Positions 7,496 to 13,993 of a DNA stretch of 31,375 nucleotides are shown piece by piece. The position numbers and the translations under genes are program-made. Location of the stretch: the NCBI GenBank assembly GCA_009774465.1, contig VSNT01000007.1, positions 24,979 through 56,353 of the forward strand. The letters are read 5' to 3'. The first letter of the stretch is position 1, and the number at the start of each line of letters is the position of its first letter. The notes beneath the pieces were generated by a model. It worked only from the letters and a program-made list of their open reading frames with translations. It was not told the origin of the DNA and made no database searches. This DNA is from Lachnospiraceae bacterium. Its GTDB lineage: Bacteria > Bacillota_A > Clostridia > Lachnospirales > Lachnospiraceae.

Positions 7496-8431
7496 TCATT
7501 CCTCCCCAATGCCTGTAAGTATTCTTGCCAGTAATGCGCCCTCCTGTACAAAAGGATACTCCCTTAAAGTAAATACCAGACCGCTCTTTTCCGCCCTGAT
7601 TTCCGACAAAATGCGTCCTTCCAGGGGACTTATGATCTCTCCTAATTTATCCCCCTTTTGCACGTAATGATTATGTGCGATGGCAGGAAGAAATACGCCA
7701 TTCATATCGGCACGTATAAATTCAACTTCCCCGTCTGTGGAAATCGCAGGATATTGAATCTCACCAACCATCCCTTCCCACATGCCAAGTTCTCTCATTA
7801 AGTGAAAAATGCCTTCCGCCACCTGCATCCCAAAGCCTCTGTCTATTCTCGTTCCCACTCCCATTTCCACTACCATAGCCGGCACGCCCAGCATATTCAT
7901 GGAATAGGCAAGTGTAGATTCATGAACCGTTGCGGATGCATTCATCCAGACCATATCCGTATTTAAAAGCCTTGCAAATGGAAGAAGCTTTTCCGCAAAC
8001 TTTTCATTAACACGTACCTGTGGAATTTCTTTTACAAAACTGTCGCTGGCATGTACATCCAGACACATATCCGCACCGGAAATATCCCGAATGATCGCCG
8101 CTGCCACCCGTTCCATAGTGGTCCCGCTTTCCTTCCCCGGAAATATTCCGTTTAAATCCATATTCAGCTTGGGGATTGTTCTTGCGGCAACATCCAGTCC
8201 AAGGGGATTCAGTGCAGGGTAAACATCCACCGTTCCCGTCAGTTTCCCCTTATCCTTCATAATCCTGCGTATCACCTCATAGCAGACAAACTGACCTTCA
8301 AATTCATTTCCATGAATGCCGGTAACTATTGCCAGTCGCTTACTGTCAGGCTGTTTTCCCGTCATTCTGTTTTTATTAATGACAAGCCTCTCCCCCACCG
8401 GCAGTTCTATTGAAAAAACCTCTTCTATCAT
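7496..8431 (-). CDS. M14-family zinc hydrolase, succinylglutamate desuccinylase/aspartoacylase-like
   Basis: This 311-residue protein belongs to the carboxypeptidase-like M14 superfamily, whose AstE/aspartoacylase branch removes acyl groups from amino acids. Visible zinc ligands are His40 and Glu43 in GIHGNEFEG and His127 in LDVHAS; Glu189 in VVEMG is the likely catalytic base. DLNGIFPG is the conserved Asn/Arg-type substrate region, although the usual Arg position is Gly here. The C-terminal part (about 220-311) is the beta-rich domain common in this branch. It is translationally coupled to a degenerate paralogue downstream and follows a TetR regulator. The substrate cannot be told from sequence; AAAGG precedes the ATG by 2 bases, so initiation may depend on coupling. 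Confidence 0.88.
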   Translation of the reverse strand: MIEEVFSIELPVGERLVINKNRMTGKQPDSKRLAIVTGIHGNEFEGQFVCYEVIRRIMKDKGKLTGTVDVYPALNPLGLDVAARTIPKLNMDLNGIFPGKESGTTMERVAAAIIRDISGADMCLDVHASDSFVKEIPQVRVNEKFAEKLLPFARLLNTDMVWMNASATVHESTLAYSMNMLGVPAMVVEMGVGTRIDRGFGMQVAEGIFHLMRELGMWEGMVGEIQYPAISTDGEVEFIRADMNGVFLPAIAHNHYVQKGDKLGEIISPLEGRILSEIRAEKSGLVFTLREYPFVQEGALLARILTGIGEE

Positions 8432-8470
8432 AACCTTTACCCCTGCATCCTTAAGCCCTTGCCCAGACCA

Positions 8471-9055
8471 TTATTCTTCTGCAATCAGTCCCTGCATCAC
8501 ATACATGATCTCCCGGTCTACAATTGTCTCACTGATTCCTCTGGTTTCAGAAGCAATCTTAAGTCCTTCAAGTACATACATAATATTTCTTGCCGCGCCT
8601 CTGGAGTCTTCACAATAAAACTCCCCGCTTTCCACCCCTGCTTCTATCAGTTTTTCTATAATATAAACCGCAGCATCAAATTGCTTTTTCAAAAGATTAT
8701 CCTTCGTTGGAACAGGATTTTCAAAAAAGTACTCATAAACAGCCTTGTTTAAAGAATGCTTTCTGTTAAGCAGTTCCTTTTTCTGCTCTTTTAAAAACAA
8801 AGCCAATACATCTGAGGGAGTTGCTTCCCTTGAAATGCCTGCTTCAAACACATCATCTGCATCCTCCTGCTCCAGCTTGAGCACTTCTTCAAAAATTTCT
8901 CTGGTATTTTGAAAATAAAGGTACAGTCCCCCCCTGCTGATATCGCATGCCTCCACAATATCTTTCATTGTAACTTCCTTAAAGCCTTTTTCCTTAAATA
9001 CCTGCCTTGCTGTTTCAACAATTAACTTTTTCTTTTGTGCTGATTTATCACCCAT
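8471..9055 (-). CDS. TetR/AcrR-family transcriptional regulator
   Basis: This is a 194-residue regulator with an N-terminal helix-turn-helix at about 10-55 (ETARQVFKEKGFKEVTMKDIVEACDI, then SRGGLYLYFQNT). That is the classic TetR pattern ending in the YxYF-type recognition helix. The C-terminal 130 residues are helical and would bind a ligand and dimerise. AGGAG lies 6 bases upstream of the ATG. It sits 9 bases after the DUF6508-like gene and 39 bases before the M14 pair, so all four genes probably share one transcript. The regulator may control its own operon in response to a substrate or product of the M14 enzyme, which is inference. Confidence 0.92.
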   Translation of the reverse strand: MGDKSAQKKKLIVETARQVFKEKGFKEVTMKDIVEACDISRGGLYLYFQNTREIFEEVLKLEQEDADDVFEAGISREATPSDVLALFLKEQKKELLNRKHSLNKAVYEYFFENPVPTKDNLLKKQFDAAVYIIEKLIEAGVESGEFYCEDSRGAARNIMYVLEGLKIASETRGISETIVDREIMYVMQGLIAEE

Positions 9056-9064
9056 ACCTATCTC

Positions 9065-9526
9065 CTATGCCAGAGGTTCATCCCAAATATCAAGCAGTTC
9101 CTTAATACGCTTTAATCCATGTAAAAATACTCCATTTTCTACTGCGCTGGGCCAGAGCATACCTTTTGTCATTCCCCCCAGCACATATTTGGCCATAATC
9201 CCAAAAATAACTTCTATTTCCTTAAACTCCGTTTCATCAATTACCCTGATCTCATCCTTTTCACTGGTAATATTCTTGCGGCTGAACACATACCTGTAAT
9301 TACGGTCCATCAAACCGGTTCTCTGCATGTCCTTAACAAAACCTAAAAGCGTACCATCATATACCGGAATTGGCACCGAATTGTCCGGGCGGTTATCTCC
9401 TGAATAAATATGTACCATCTTACTGCCCGCTTTCTGTTCCAGCCACGGAATATAACGAAACATATCCTTCATGGCATCCCGATATTTATTTACCATTTCC
9501 TGTCTGTAGACATTTTCATTTTCCAT
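9065..9526 (-). CDS. DUF6508-like protein of unknown function
   Basis: The protein has 153 residues from the chosen start MENENVYRQ at 9526, with GGAAGGA about 11 bases upstream. A longer in-frame version from 9586 would begin in the promoter. There is no signal peptide or membrane segment. The pattern PIPVYDGTLLGFVKDMQRTGLMDRNY followed by a C-terminal LxxGMTKGMLWPSAVENGVFLHGLKRIKELL resembles the little-known DUF6508 family, whose members end in a similar Glu-x-Gly...LxRL helix; this is from memory and moderately sure. It opens the operon with the TetR regulator and two M14 proteins. No enzymatic motif is visible. Confidence 0.75.
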   Translation of the reverse strand: MENENVYRQEMVNKYRDAMKDMFRYIPWLEQKAGSKMVHIYSGDNRPDNSVPIPVYDGTLLGFVKDMQRTGLMDRNYRYVFSRKNITSEKDEIRVIDETEFKEIEVIFGIMAKYVLGGMTKGMLWPSAVENGVFLHGLKRIKELLDIWDEPLA

Positions 9527-9589
9527 AAAAATTTCATTCCTTCCGTTCCCCAAAACTTTTGTATTTACTACAAAATATACATACACTTT

Positions 9590-9618
9590 TATCTTACCAT
9601 AAAATTAAAAATTGTACA
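9590..9618 (-). promoter_or_regulatory. Promoter of the DUF6508-TetR-M14 operon
   Basis: On the minus strand an extended -10, TGGTAAGAT, places TAAGAT at 9591-9596; the best -35 is TGTACA at 9613-9618 (16-base spacer). The 16-mer over the -10 (9590-9605) is identical to that at the LCP gene promoter (15226-15241). Confidence 0.5.
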
Positions 9619-9641
9619 CTCTTAAAATGAGAATGCCCTGC

Positions 9642-9674
9642 AAGCAACATATTATTATATTTAAGCAACATATT
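9642..9674. repeat. Direct repeat of 12 bases, 21-base period
   Basis: AAGCAACATATT occurs at 9642-9653 and again, exactly, at 9663-9674. The 21-base period is two helical turns, as for a regulator binding two sites on one DNA face. The repeat ends just before a possible plus-strand -35 (TAGATT, 9677-9682) and lies upstream of the minus-strand promoter as well. Confidence 0.5.
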
Positions 9675-9711
9675 TATAGATTTTCAGTTCTAAAATTAAT
9701 ATAATCTTAAT

Positions 9712-9813
9712 AGAGCTGAGTTGAAAGACCAGTTCTGCAATTAGCAATTCCGAAAGAATTCCCCTTTTACACAAACAAAAAGCCTTGAGAGAAATCTCAG
9801 GGCTTTTTGTTTG
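9712..9813 (+). ncRNA. Candidate small RNA ending in a strong terminator
   Basis: On the plus strand TAGATT (9677-9682), 17 bases and TATAAT (9700-9705) could start a transcript of about 100 bases. It would end in the hairpin at 9772-9813. The body can form GAGCTG/CAGTTC and AATTC/GAATT hairpins, and no open reading frame of note is present. The terminator stem's only imperfect pair is U-G on this strand but A-C on the other. I recognise no RNA family, and the -35 box is weak. Confidence 0.25.
9772..9813. terminator. Bidirectional intrinsic terminator after the amylase gene
   Basis: Two 19-base arms (9772-9790 and 9795-9813) with a GAAA loop match at all but one position. The outer parts supply A-runs on one side and T-runs on the other, so the hairpin works in both directions. 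It lies 7 bases after the amylase stop codon. Confidence 0.85.
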
Positions 9814-9820
9814 CCTGTAT

Positions 9821-11629
9821 TCATTCTTTTAAAATCACAATTCCATATCCCGGAACAGAAAGGGTGTCTGCATCTAAAGACGCCCGGTTTTCATCTACAT
9901 ACAAACCGCACTGTAACTGCAATGTATCCTCCGGCAGTTCTGAGAGATTAACTGTCCTTTCCTCAGGCGATATATTACAGAAAATATATATTTTTTCTTC
10001 TTCATAAGTTTTTGAAAATGCCGCCAGCGTCTCATCTGAATAATTTTCCAGATTATCCACTTTTCCTTTTACAATTGCAGGAAATGCATTTCTTAACCGG
10101 ATTGCTTCTTTATAATAATAGTAGACAGAATATGGATCCTTCTTCTGCTGCTCAAGGCTTCCGTATTTCATTGTGACAGATCCCATATCCAAAGGCCCTG
10201 TACACATTCCCTCCGCCCCGGGCTCATCATAAAAATACATGGGAGCCCGTTTGTTTTCATCCTTTCCGGAGCCTTTCATCCCCAATTCCTCGCCATAATA
10301 TACAAAAGCGCTTCCTGTCATAAGCAGATTCAATGCCCCTGCCATTTTCGTCTGAGCAGGAGAATATTCTCCCGCATAATATCCTGCGCCTCTCCCCATA
10401 TCATGATTGGTATAAAAAGGTGCGTCAATGTATTCGGGGTTATGCGTTCCAAATAACTCCTGTATCTCCTCTAAAGAGCTGCTGTACTCGCCGGCCTGCT
10501 TATTTCCTTTCACCACGTTTGCAATGATTCCCTCGCTGTCTGCAAACCCAAAGTTAAACATACTGTCGATTCCACTGTCATAGTACCCTGCGTAAGCAGA
10601 AATATCTGTCCATGCCTCCGCCACCAGATAGGCATCCTCTTTCTTTTCTTTTACCATATTCGTAAACCAGGTAAGAATCTCCGTGCTTGCCCTGTGATCA
10701 TTGGAAACATATTCTTTCACTGCATCCAGACGGAAACCTCCCACCCCTTTGGCAAGCCAGAAATCAACGATATCCCCGATTTCTTCCCGCAGTTGTTCAT
10801 TATAAAGATTGAAGTCCGGCATTCCATAATAAAATCTGGCTTCATAGTACCAGACATCACTTCCCGGCACCTGACTATATCCGTCCAACTGTTCTTTGCT
10901 GAAATTATAAAAATCTACATAAGGGCACTCTTCTAAAGAAGGTTCCCCATCCCCAAGCCCCACCAGATAACTGCAGGCTTCTTTAAACCAGGGATGTTCA
11001 GAAGAACTGTGATTGATTACCAGATCAAGAATCACCTTAATTCCACGCTTGTCACATTCCGCTATCAGTGCGTCAAAATCCTCCATTGTTCCATATTCCG
11101 GATCAATGGCATAATAATCTGTTACATCATATTTATGATAAGTGGGCGAAGGCATAACCGGCATCAGCCAGATTCCATTGCACCCAAGATCAGACGTAGT
11201 TTCAGGATTTCCGTCATTAATATAATCAAGCATTTGGATAAGCCCCGGCAGATCACCTATTCCATCCCCATTTCCATCATAAAAGGAATACACAAACACT
11301 TCATAATAAGTACGGAAATTGTCCTCCATTGTAACCTGCACAGGATCAAGGCTGCACGCCGACCATCCCTGAATGATTTCATCTATTTCCTGCTCACTTA
11401 ATGGCTCCTCCTGAACCAGCCCATCCTGCCCACCGTCCTGCTTTCCTTCCGGCTCTGCATTCTGATCCTGTGGCAGACGCTCTTCCTGTTCCTTCTCCCC
11501 TGTCGCCTCCTGCTCGTCAGTAACTGCCTCTCCCTGCATCTCCTTCCCATTCCTGCACCCTGCAAGTAACAGACTGACCACCATCAGCAATGCCAGAAAT
11601 CTTATGCTCATTCTTTTATGCCCTGACAT
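9821..11629 (-). CDS. Lipoprotein alpha-amylase family enzyme (GH13)
   Basis: This is a 602-residue GH13 glycosidase anchored outside the cell as a lipoprotein: signal peptide with lipobox LLAGC (Cys25), then an acidic Glu/Gln-rich linker to about residue 75. The catalytic barrel shows region I DLVINHSS (about 202-209), region II GGFRLDAVKEY (nucleophile Asp302), region III VAEAW (acid/base Glu338) and region IV YTNHD (Asp410). A beta-rich C-terminal domain ends in VPGYGIVILKE. NGDGIGDLPGL matches the oligosaccharide-acting GH13 enzymes, so breakdown of starch-derived oligosaccharides is likely. AAAGGAG lies 7 bases before ATG 11629. The transcript probably begins near 11883 and carries the long inverted repeat in its leader. 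A LacI-family gene diverges upstream and may repress it. Confidence 0.92.
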   Translation of the reverse strand: MSGHKRMSIRFLALLMVVSLLLAGCRNGKEMQGEAVTDEQEATGEKEQEERLPQDQNAEPEGKQDGGQDGLVQEEPLSEQEIDEIIQGWSACSLDPVQVTMEDNFRTYYEVFVYSFYDGNGDGIGDLPGLIQMLDYINDGNPETTSDLGCNGIWLMPVMPSPTYHKYDVTDYYAIDPEYGTMEDFDALIAECDKRGIKVILDLVINHSSSEHPWFKEACSYLVGLGDGEPSLEECPYVDFYNFSKEQLDGYSQVPGSDVWYYEARFYYGMPDFNLYNEQLREEIGDIVDFWLAKGVGGFRLDAVKEYVSNDHRASTEILTWFTNMVKEKKEDAYLVAEAWTDISAYAGYYDSGIDSMFNFGFADSEGIIANVVKGNKQAGEYSSSLEEIQELFGTHNPEYIDAPFYTNHDMGRGAGYYAGEYSPAQTKMAGALNLLMTGSAFVYYGEELGMKGSGKDENKRAPMYFYDEPGAEGMCTGPLDMGSVTMKYGSLEQQKKDPYSVYYYYKEAIRLRNAFPAIVKGKVDNLENYSDETLAAFSKTYEEEKIYIFCNISPEERTVNLSELPEDTLQLQCGLYVDENRASLDADTLSVPGYGIVILKE

Positions 11630-11650
11630 AATGATCTCCTTTCCCTAATT

Positions 11651-11881
11651 CATTTTTCAGGTAATTGCGAAAGATAAAATAGTGGGAATATTCAGCCAAT
11701 ATTTCTGTGAAAAGCCTTATGCACCATGTAATCAAGACAATAGAAAGCAGGAAGGACGTTTCCCGACTGACTTCTGCTTTCTTTGGCTTGATGGAATGCC
11801 TGGTGCAACAGGATTTGAACAGAAATATTGGCTGAATATTCATTCAATTTATAAATTTCGCAATTACTGAAAACATTTTTC
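11651..11881. mobile_element. Roughly 220-bp imperfect inverted repeat, MITE-like
   Basis: Two arms of about 100 bases fold back on each other around a short central loop (about 11753-11769). The longest perfect block is 23 bases (11686-11708 against 11819-11841). Other matches include the ends TTTTCAG/CTGAAAA, TAATTGCGAAA/TTTCGCAATTA, TGCACCA/TGGTGCA and AAAGCAG/CTGCTTT. The 8-mer CATTTTTC flanks it as a direct repeat (11651-11658 and 11874-11881), though the left copy overlaps the inverted end by a few bases, so the target-site call is uncertain. Short open frames on both strands inside it look like by-products of the palindrome. It fits a miniature inverted-repeat element or an old inverted duplication. 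Confidence 0.6.
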
Positions 11882-11889
11882 TATCATTG

Positions 11890-11918
11890 AATTTAGCACT
11901 TTAACCTATTGTTGTCAA
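11890..11918 (-). promoter_or_regulatory. Probable amylase promoter
   Basis: On the minus strand TTGACA (11913-11918) and TAAATT (11890-11895) are 17 bases apart. The predicted start near 11883 would give a leader of about 250 bases that includes the whole inverted repeat before the amylase ATG at 11629. Confidence 0.55.
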
Positions 11919-11947
11919 TCGGACGAATAAAGTCGAAAAACTGTTAC

Positions 11948-11977
11948 TTGCAATGTGTTGTCAAAATGCGATATACT
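11948..11977 (+). promoter_or_regulatory. Promoter of the LacI-family regulator
   Basis: TTGCAA (11948-11953) and TATACT (11972-11977) have an 18-base spacer and precede the gene at 12011. It is divergent from the amylase promoter with about 30 bases between the two -35 boxes. Partly palindromic TCGGAC/AGTCGA sequence lies between them and could be an operator. Confidence 0.5.
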
Positions 11978-12010
11978 AAAACAAATATTACTAATGCGGA
12001 AGTAGATTAA

Positions 12011-13018
12011 ATGGTTACGATCAAAGATATTGCAAACAAACTGGGAATTTCTTTAGGCACAGTATCAAAGGGCCTAAACGGAGCAAATGACATAAGTGAG
12101 GACTTAAGACAGCAGATTTTGGATACTGCTGTGGAAATGGGTTATACCACTAAGAAAATGAAAAAGGAAGAGCATAAAAAGCTTTGCCTTTTTATTGAAA
12201 ACATGGATTATACCAAACCTGAGCACTTTGGCTATGATATTGTTCTAGGGTTTAAACAGGCTGCTTACAGGGATAAATGGGATATAACAATACTTCCTGT
12301 TAATCCTGAATTTCAGCAAAAGGAAAAATATGATACATATATGTTAAAAAACGGGTATTCCGGTGCTTTTCTGGTAGGATTTGCCCTTCAGGATGAGTGG
12401 ATGGCACAATTAAACCATACTACCGTAGCCACCGCTCTTTTTGATAATTTTATCAAAAAAAATCCAAACGTTTCCTACATAGGCACAGACAGCTTTGAAG
12501 GAATTGACGCTGCTGTAGAGCATTTGGTCAATCTGGGGCACCACAAAATAGCTTTTTTAAATGGTTCTCTTCACTCTATGGTCACAGAACACCGGCAGCA
12601 GGCTTTTTACGAAAGTATGGCGGCACATGACCTTGAAGTAGATGAAAAGCTGATCGCCAATGGCTACTTTGTATCTGAATCTGCAAAATATTTTGTATCC
12701 ACCTTTCTTAAAAATGGCGCCACAGCCATTGTGTGCGGCAACGACTTGATTGCCTATGGGGTAATCAAAGAATGCAACCGGCTTGGCTACCGGATTCCTG
12801 AAGATATCAGTGTAGTCGGCTTTGATGATCTGCCTTTATCTTCCCGGATAACGCCTATGCTGACCACCATCCGGCAGGAACGAATTGAACTGGGAAAATG
12901 CGGTTATATGGCCCTGCACAGCCTGATTAATCATGTGTCCGTAAGTAAAACACTTCTGCGTCCTCAATTGATTTTACGAGAATCCACATTGGATTGTAAT
13001 GAGATATCACATTCATAG
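12011..13018 (+). CDS. LacI-family transcriptional regulator
   Basis: The protein is 335 residues, full length for LacI/GalR regulators. The N-terminal helix-turn-helix is VTIKDIANKLGISLGTVSKGLNGANDISEDLRQQILDTA in pattern (residues 2-40), followed by a basic hinge to about 60. A periplasmic-binding-protein-like sensor domain follows with SYIGTDSFEG, HHKIAFLNG, ATAIVCGNDLIAYGV and ISVVGFDDLPLSS in the expected order. GGAAG lies 8 bases upstream of ATG. It diverges from the lipoprotein amylase, so a sugar-responsive repressor of that gene is the natural reading (inference). It ends at the strong terminator 13028-13059. Confidence 0.93.
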   Translation: MVTIKDIANKLGISLGTVSKGLNGANDISEDLRQQILDTAVEMGYTTKKMKKEEHKKLCLFIENMDYTKPEHFGYDIVLGFKQAAYRDKWDITILPVNPEFQQKEKYDTYMLKNGYSGAFLVGFALQDEWMAQLNHTTVATALFDNFIKKNPNVSYIGTDSFEGIDAAVEHLVNLGHHKIAFLNGSLHSMVTEHRQQAFYESMAAHDLEVDEKLIANGYFVSESAKYFVSTFLKNGATAIVCGNDLIAYGVIKECNRLGYRIPEDISVVGFDDLPLSSRITPMLTTIRQERIELGKCGYMALHSLINHVSVSKTLLRPQLILRESTLDCNEISHS

Positions 13019-13027
13019 CTTATATAG

Positions 13028-13059
13028 AAATAACACCGTATTTCTACGGTGTTATTTTT
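13028..13059 (+). terminator. Intrinsic terminator of the LacI gene, overlapping the fic end
   Basis: Perfect 13-bp stem (13028-13040 with 13045-13057), TTTC loop, and a T-run on the plus side. The convergent fic gene ends inside it: its stop codon uses 13044-13046 and its last codons lie in the right arm. The reverse direction has only a broken T-run. Confidence 0.85.
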
Positions 13060-13679
13060 AACGTCTTTATGCATTTCTTCAAACAATCTTTTAATGGCTG
13101 CAATTCATCCTTTAAATACCAATTATTCAAAGTAATATTAAATTCCTCTGCATTATCTTTCCCTATGGTTAAAATGCCATTTCCTGATTCAATTAAAATC
13201 TTACTGGCTACTATCGTAGATGTCCTTTTATTTCCATCCCAAAAAAGCTGCTGTTTGCAGGCATATGCAAAATATTCGATTGCTCTTTCCACGCAGTCAT
13301 TTATTTCCATAATGCGGCTCAGTTCAGCTACCACCTGATTCTTCACCGGAATCAATGGAATAAACTCACCTACTCCAACAGTTCCGGTTCTCAATGTTCC
13401 CCATTGTAAACTTTCATTTCTGGATACAAATTCGTTTATTTTACAAACATATTCTAAATTTAACGGAGTGTCTATAGATTCTATACAATATTTCCATGCA
13501 TCACGTAAATTGAGAACCGTTTGTATATCATCTACTGTTACGCCATTTACCACAGCTCCATCAATAATAGTCTGCGTTTGTGGAAAGGTAACATTGCATC
13601 CCTCAATATACGCAGTATTGTACACTAACTCTACAAAAGTTTTCTTTGCCAAAAATATATTCTGCTCCCGCGTCAGCAT
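13044..13679 (-). CDS. Fic-fold protein with Gln in place of the catalytic His
   Basis: The protein is 211 residues. Active Fic enzymes transfer AMP or another nucleotide moiety using the motif H-x-F-x-D/E-G-N-G/K-R. Here residues 144-152 read QLFWDGNKR, so the motif is intact except that the catalytic His is Gln144. The N-terminal helix has TAYIEG (22-27), matching the inhibitory S/T-x-x-x-E-G/N motif of class II Fic proteins. The flap region may be GEFIPLIP (about 104-111). ACGGAGG precedes the ATG. It lies just downstream of tRNA-Trp on the same strand with no clear terminator between, so read-through transcription is possible. It could be inactive, work by a different chemistry, or act as a toxin-like regulator. 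The fold call is firm, the function open. Confidence 0.85.
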   Translation of the reverse strand: MLTREQNIFLAKKTFVELVYNTAYIEGCNVTFPQTQTIIDGAVVNGVTVDDIQTVLNLRDAWKYCIESIDTPLNLEYVCKINEFVSRNESLQWGTLRTGTVGVGEFIPLIPVKNQVVAELSRIMEINDCVERAIEYFAYACKQQLFWDGNKRTSTIVASKILIESGNGILTIGKDNAEEFNITLNNWYLKDELQPLKDCLKKCIKTLKITP

Positions 13680-13787
13680 ATTTGCCTCCGTTCTCTAAAT
13701 TAATTCCTTATAACAATTAAAAAGAAAGCACCAGGAAATCCCATAAAATCAAGACTTTCTGATACTCCATCTATTTTCCTCATAAAG

Positions 13788-13858
13788 CAGGGGCAGTAGG
13801 AATCGAACCCACATCGACGGTTTTGGAGACCGCTGTTCTACCTTTGAACTATGCCCCT
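13788..13858 (-). tRNA. tRNA-Trp (CCA anticodon)
   Basis: The 71-base minus-strand gene folds as a full cloverleaf. Acceptor arms AGGGGCA and TGCCCCT pair perfectly, the D arm contains GTTC/GAAC, the anticodon loop is CTCCAAA between GCGGT and ACCGT-type stems, and the T-loop has GGTTCGATTCC. Discriminator base is G and the 3' CCA is not encoded. A strong promoter sits 33 bases upstream. Confidence 0.95.
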
Positions 13859-13890
13859 TTATCGATGGTTTCTTAAAACCACCGAATGCT

Positions 13891-13920
13891 ATTATAGCTT
13901 ATAATATATATCTCTGTCAA
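13891..13920 (-). promoter_or_regulatory. tRNA-Trp promoter
   Basis: TTGACA (13915-13920) and TATAAT (13891-13896) are perfect consensus boxes with an 18-base spacer. The leader before the tRNA contains a TGGTTT/AAACCA hairpin. Confidence 0.85.
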
Positions 13921-13993
13921 CAACTTTTTCAAGTCAACTGTTTCAATATCAGCTGTTTCAAGTCAGTACCAATACCAGTGTCAATACAGCATC
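13921..13993. repeat. Degenerate tandem repeat tract
   Basis: Between the LCP gene's stop and the tRNA promoter, units of about 10-15 bases built on TCAAxxCxG recur. Examples are TTTCAAGTCA twice, CTGTTTCAA twice and TCAATAC twice. The tract reaches the LCP stop codon. No terminator hairpin is visible here. Confidence 0.4.

Noticed and set aside
11616..11870. Two small open frames on opposite strands (about 60-75 codons)
   Set aside because: Both lie within the long inverted repeat and mirror each other's codons, as expected from a palindrome; neither has a convincing ribosome site.
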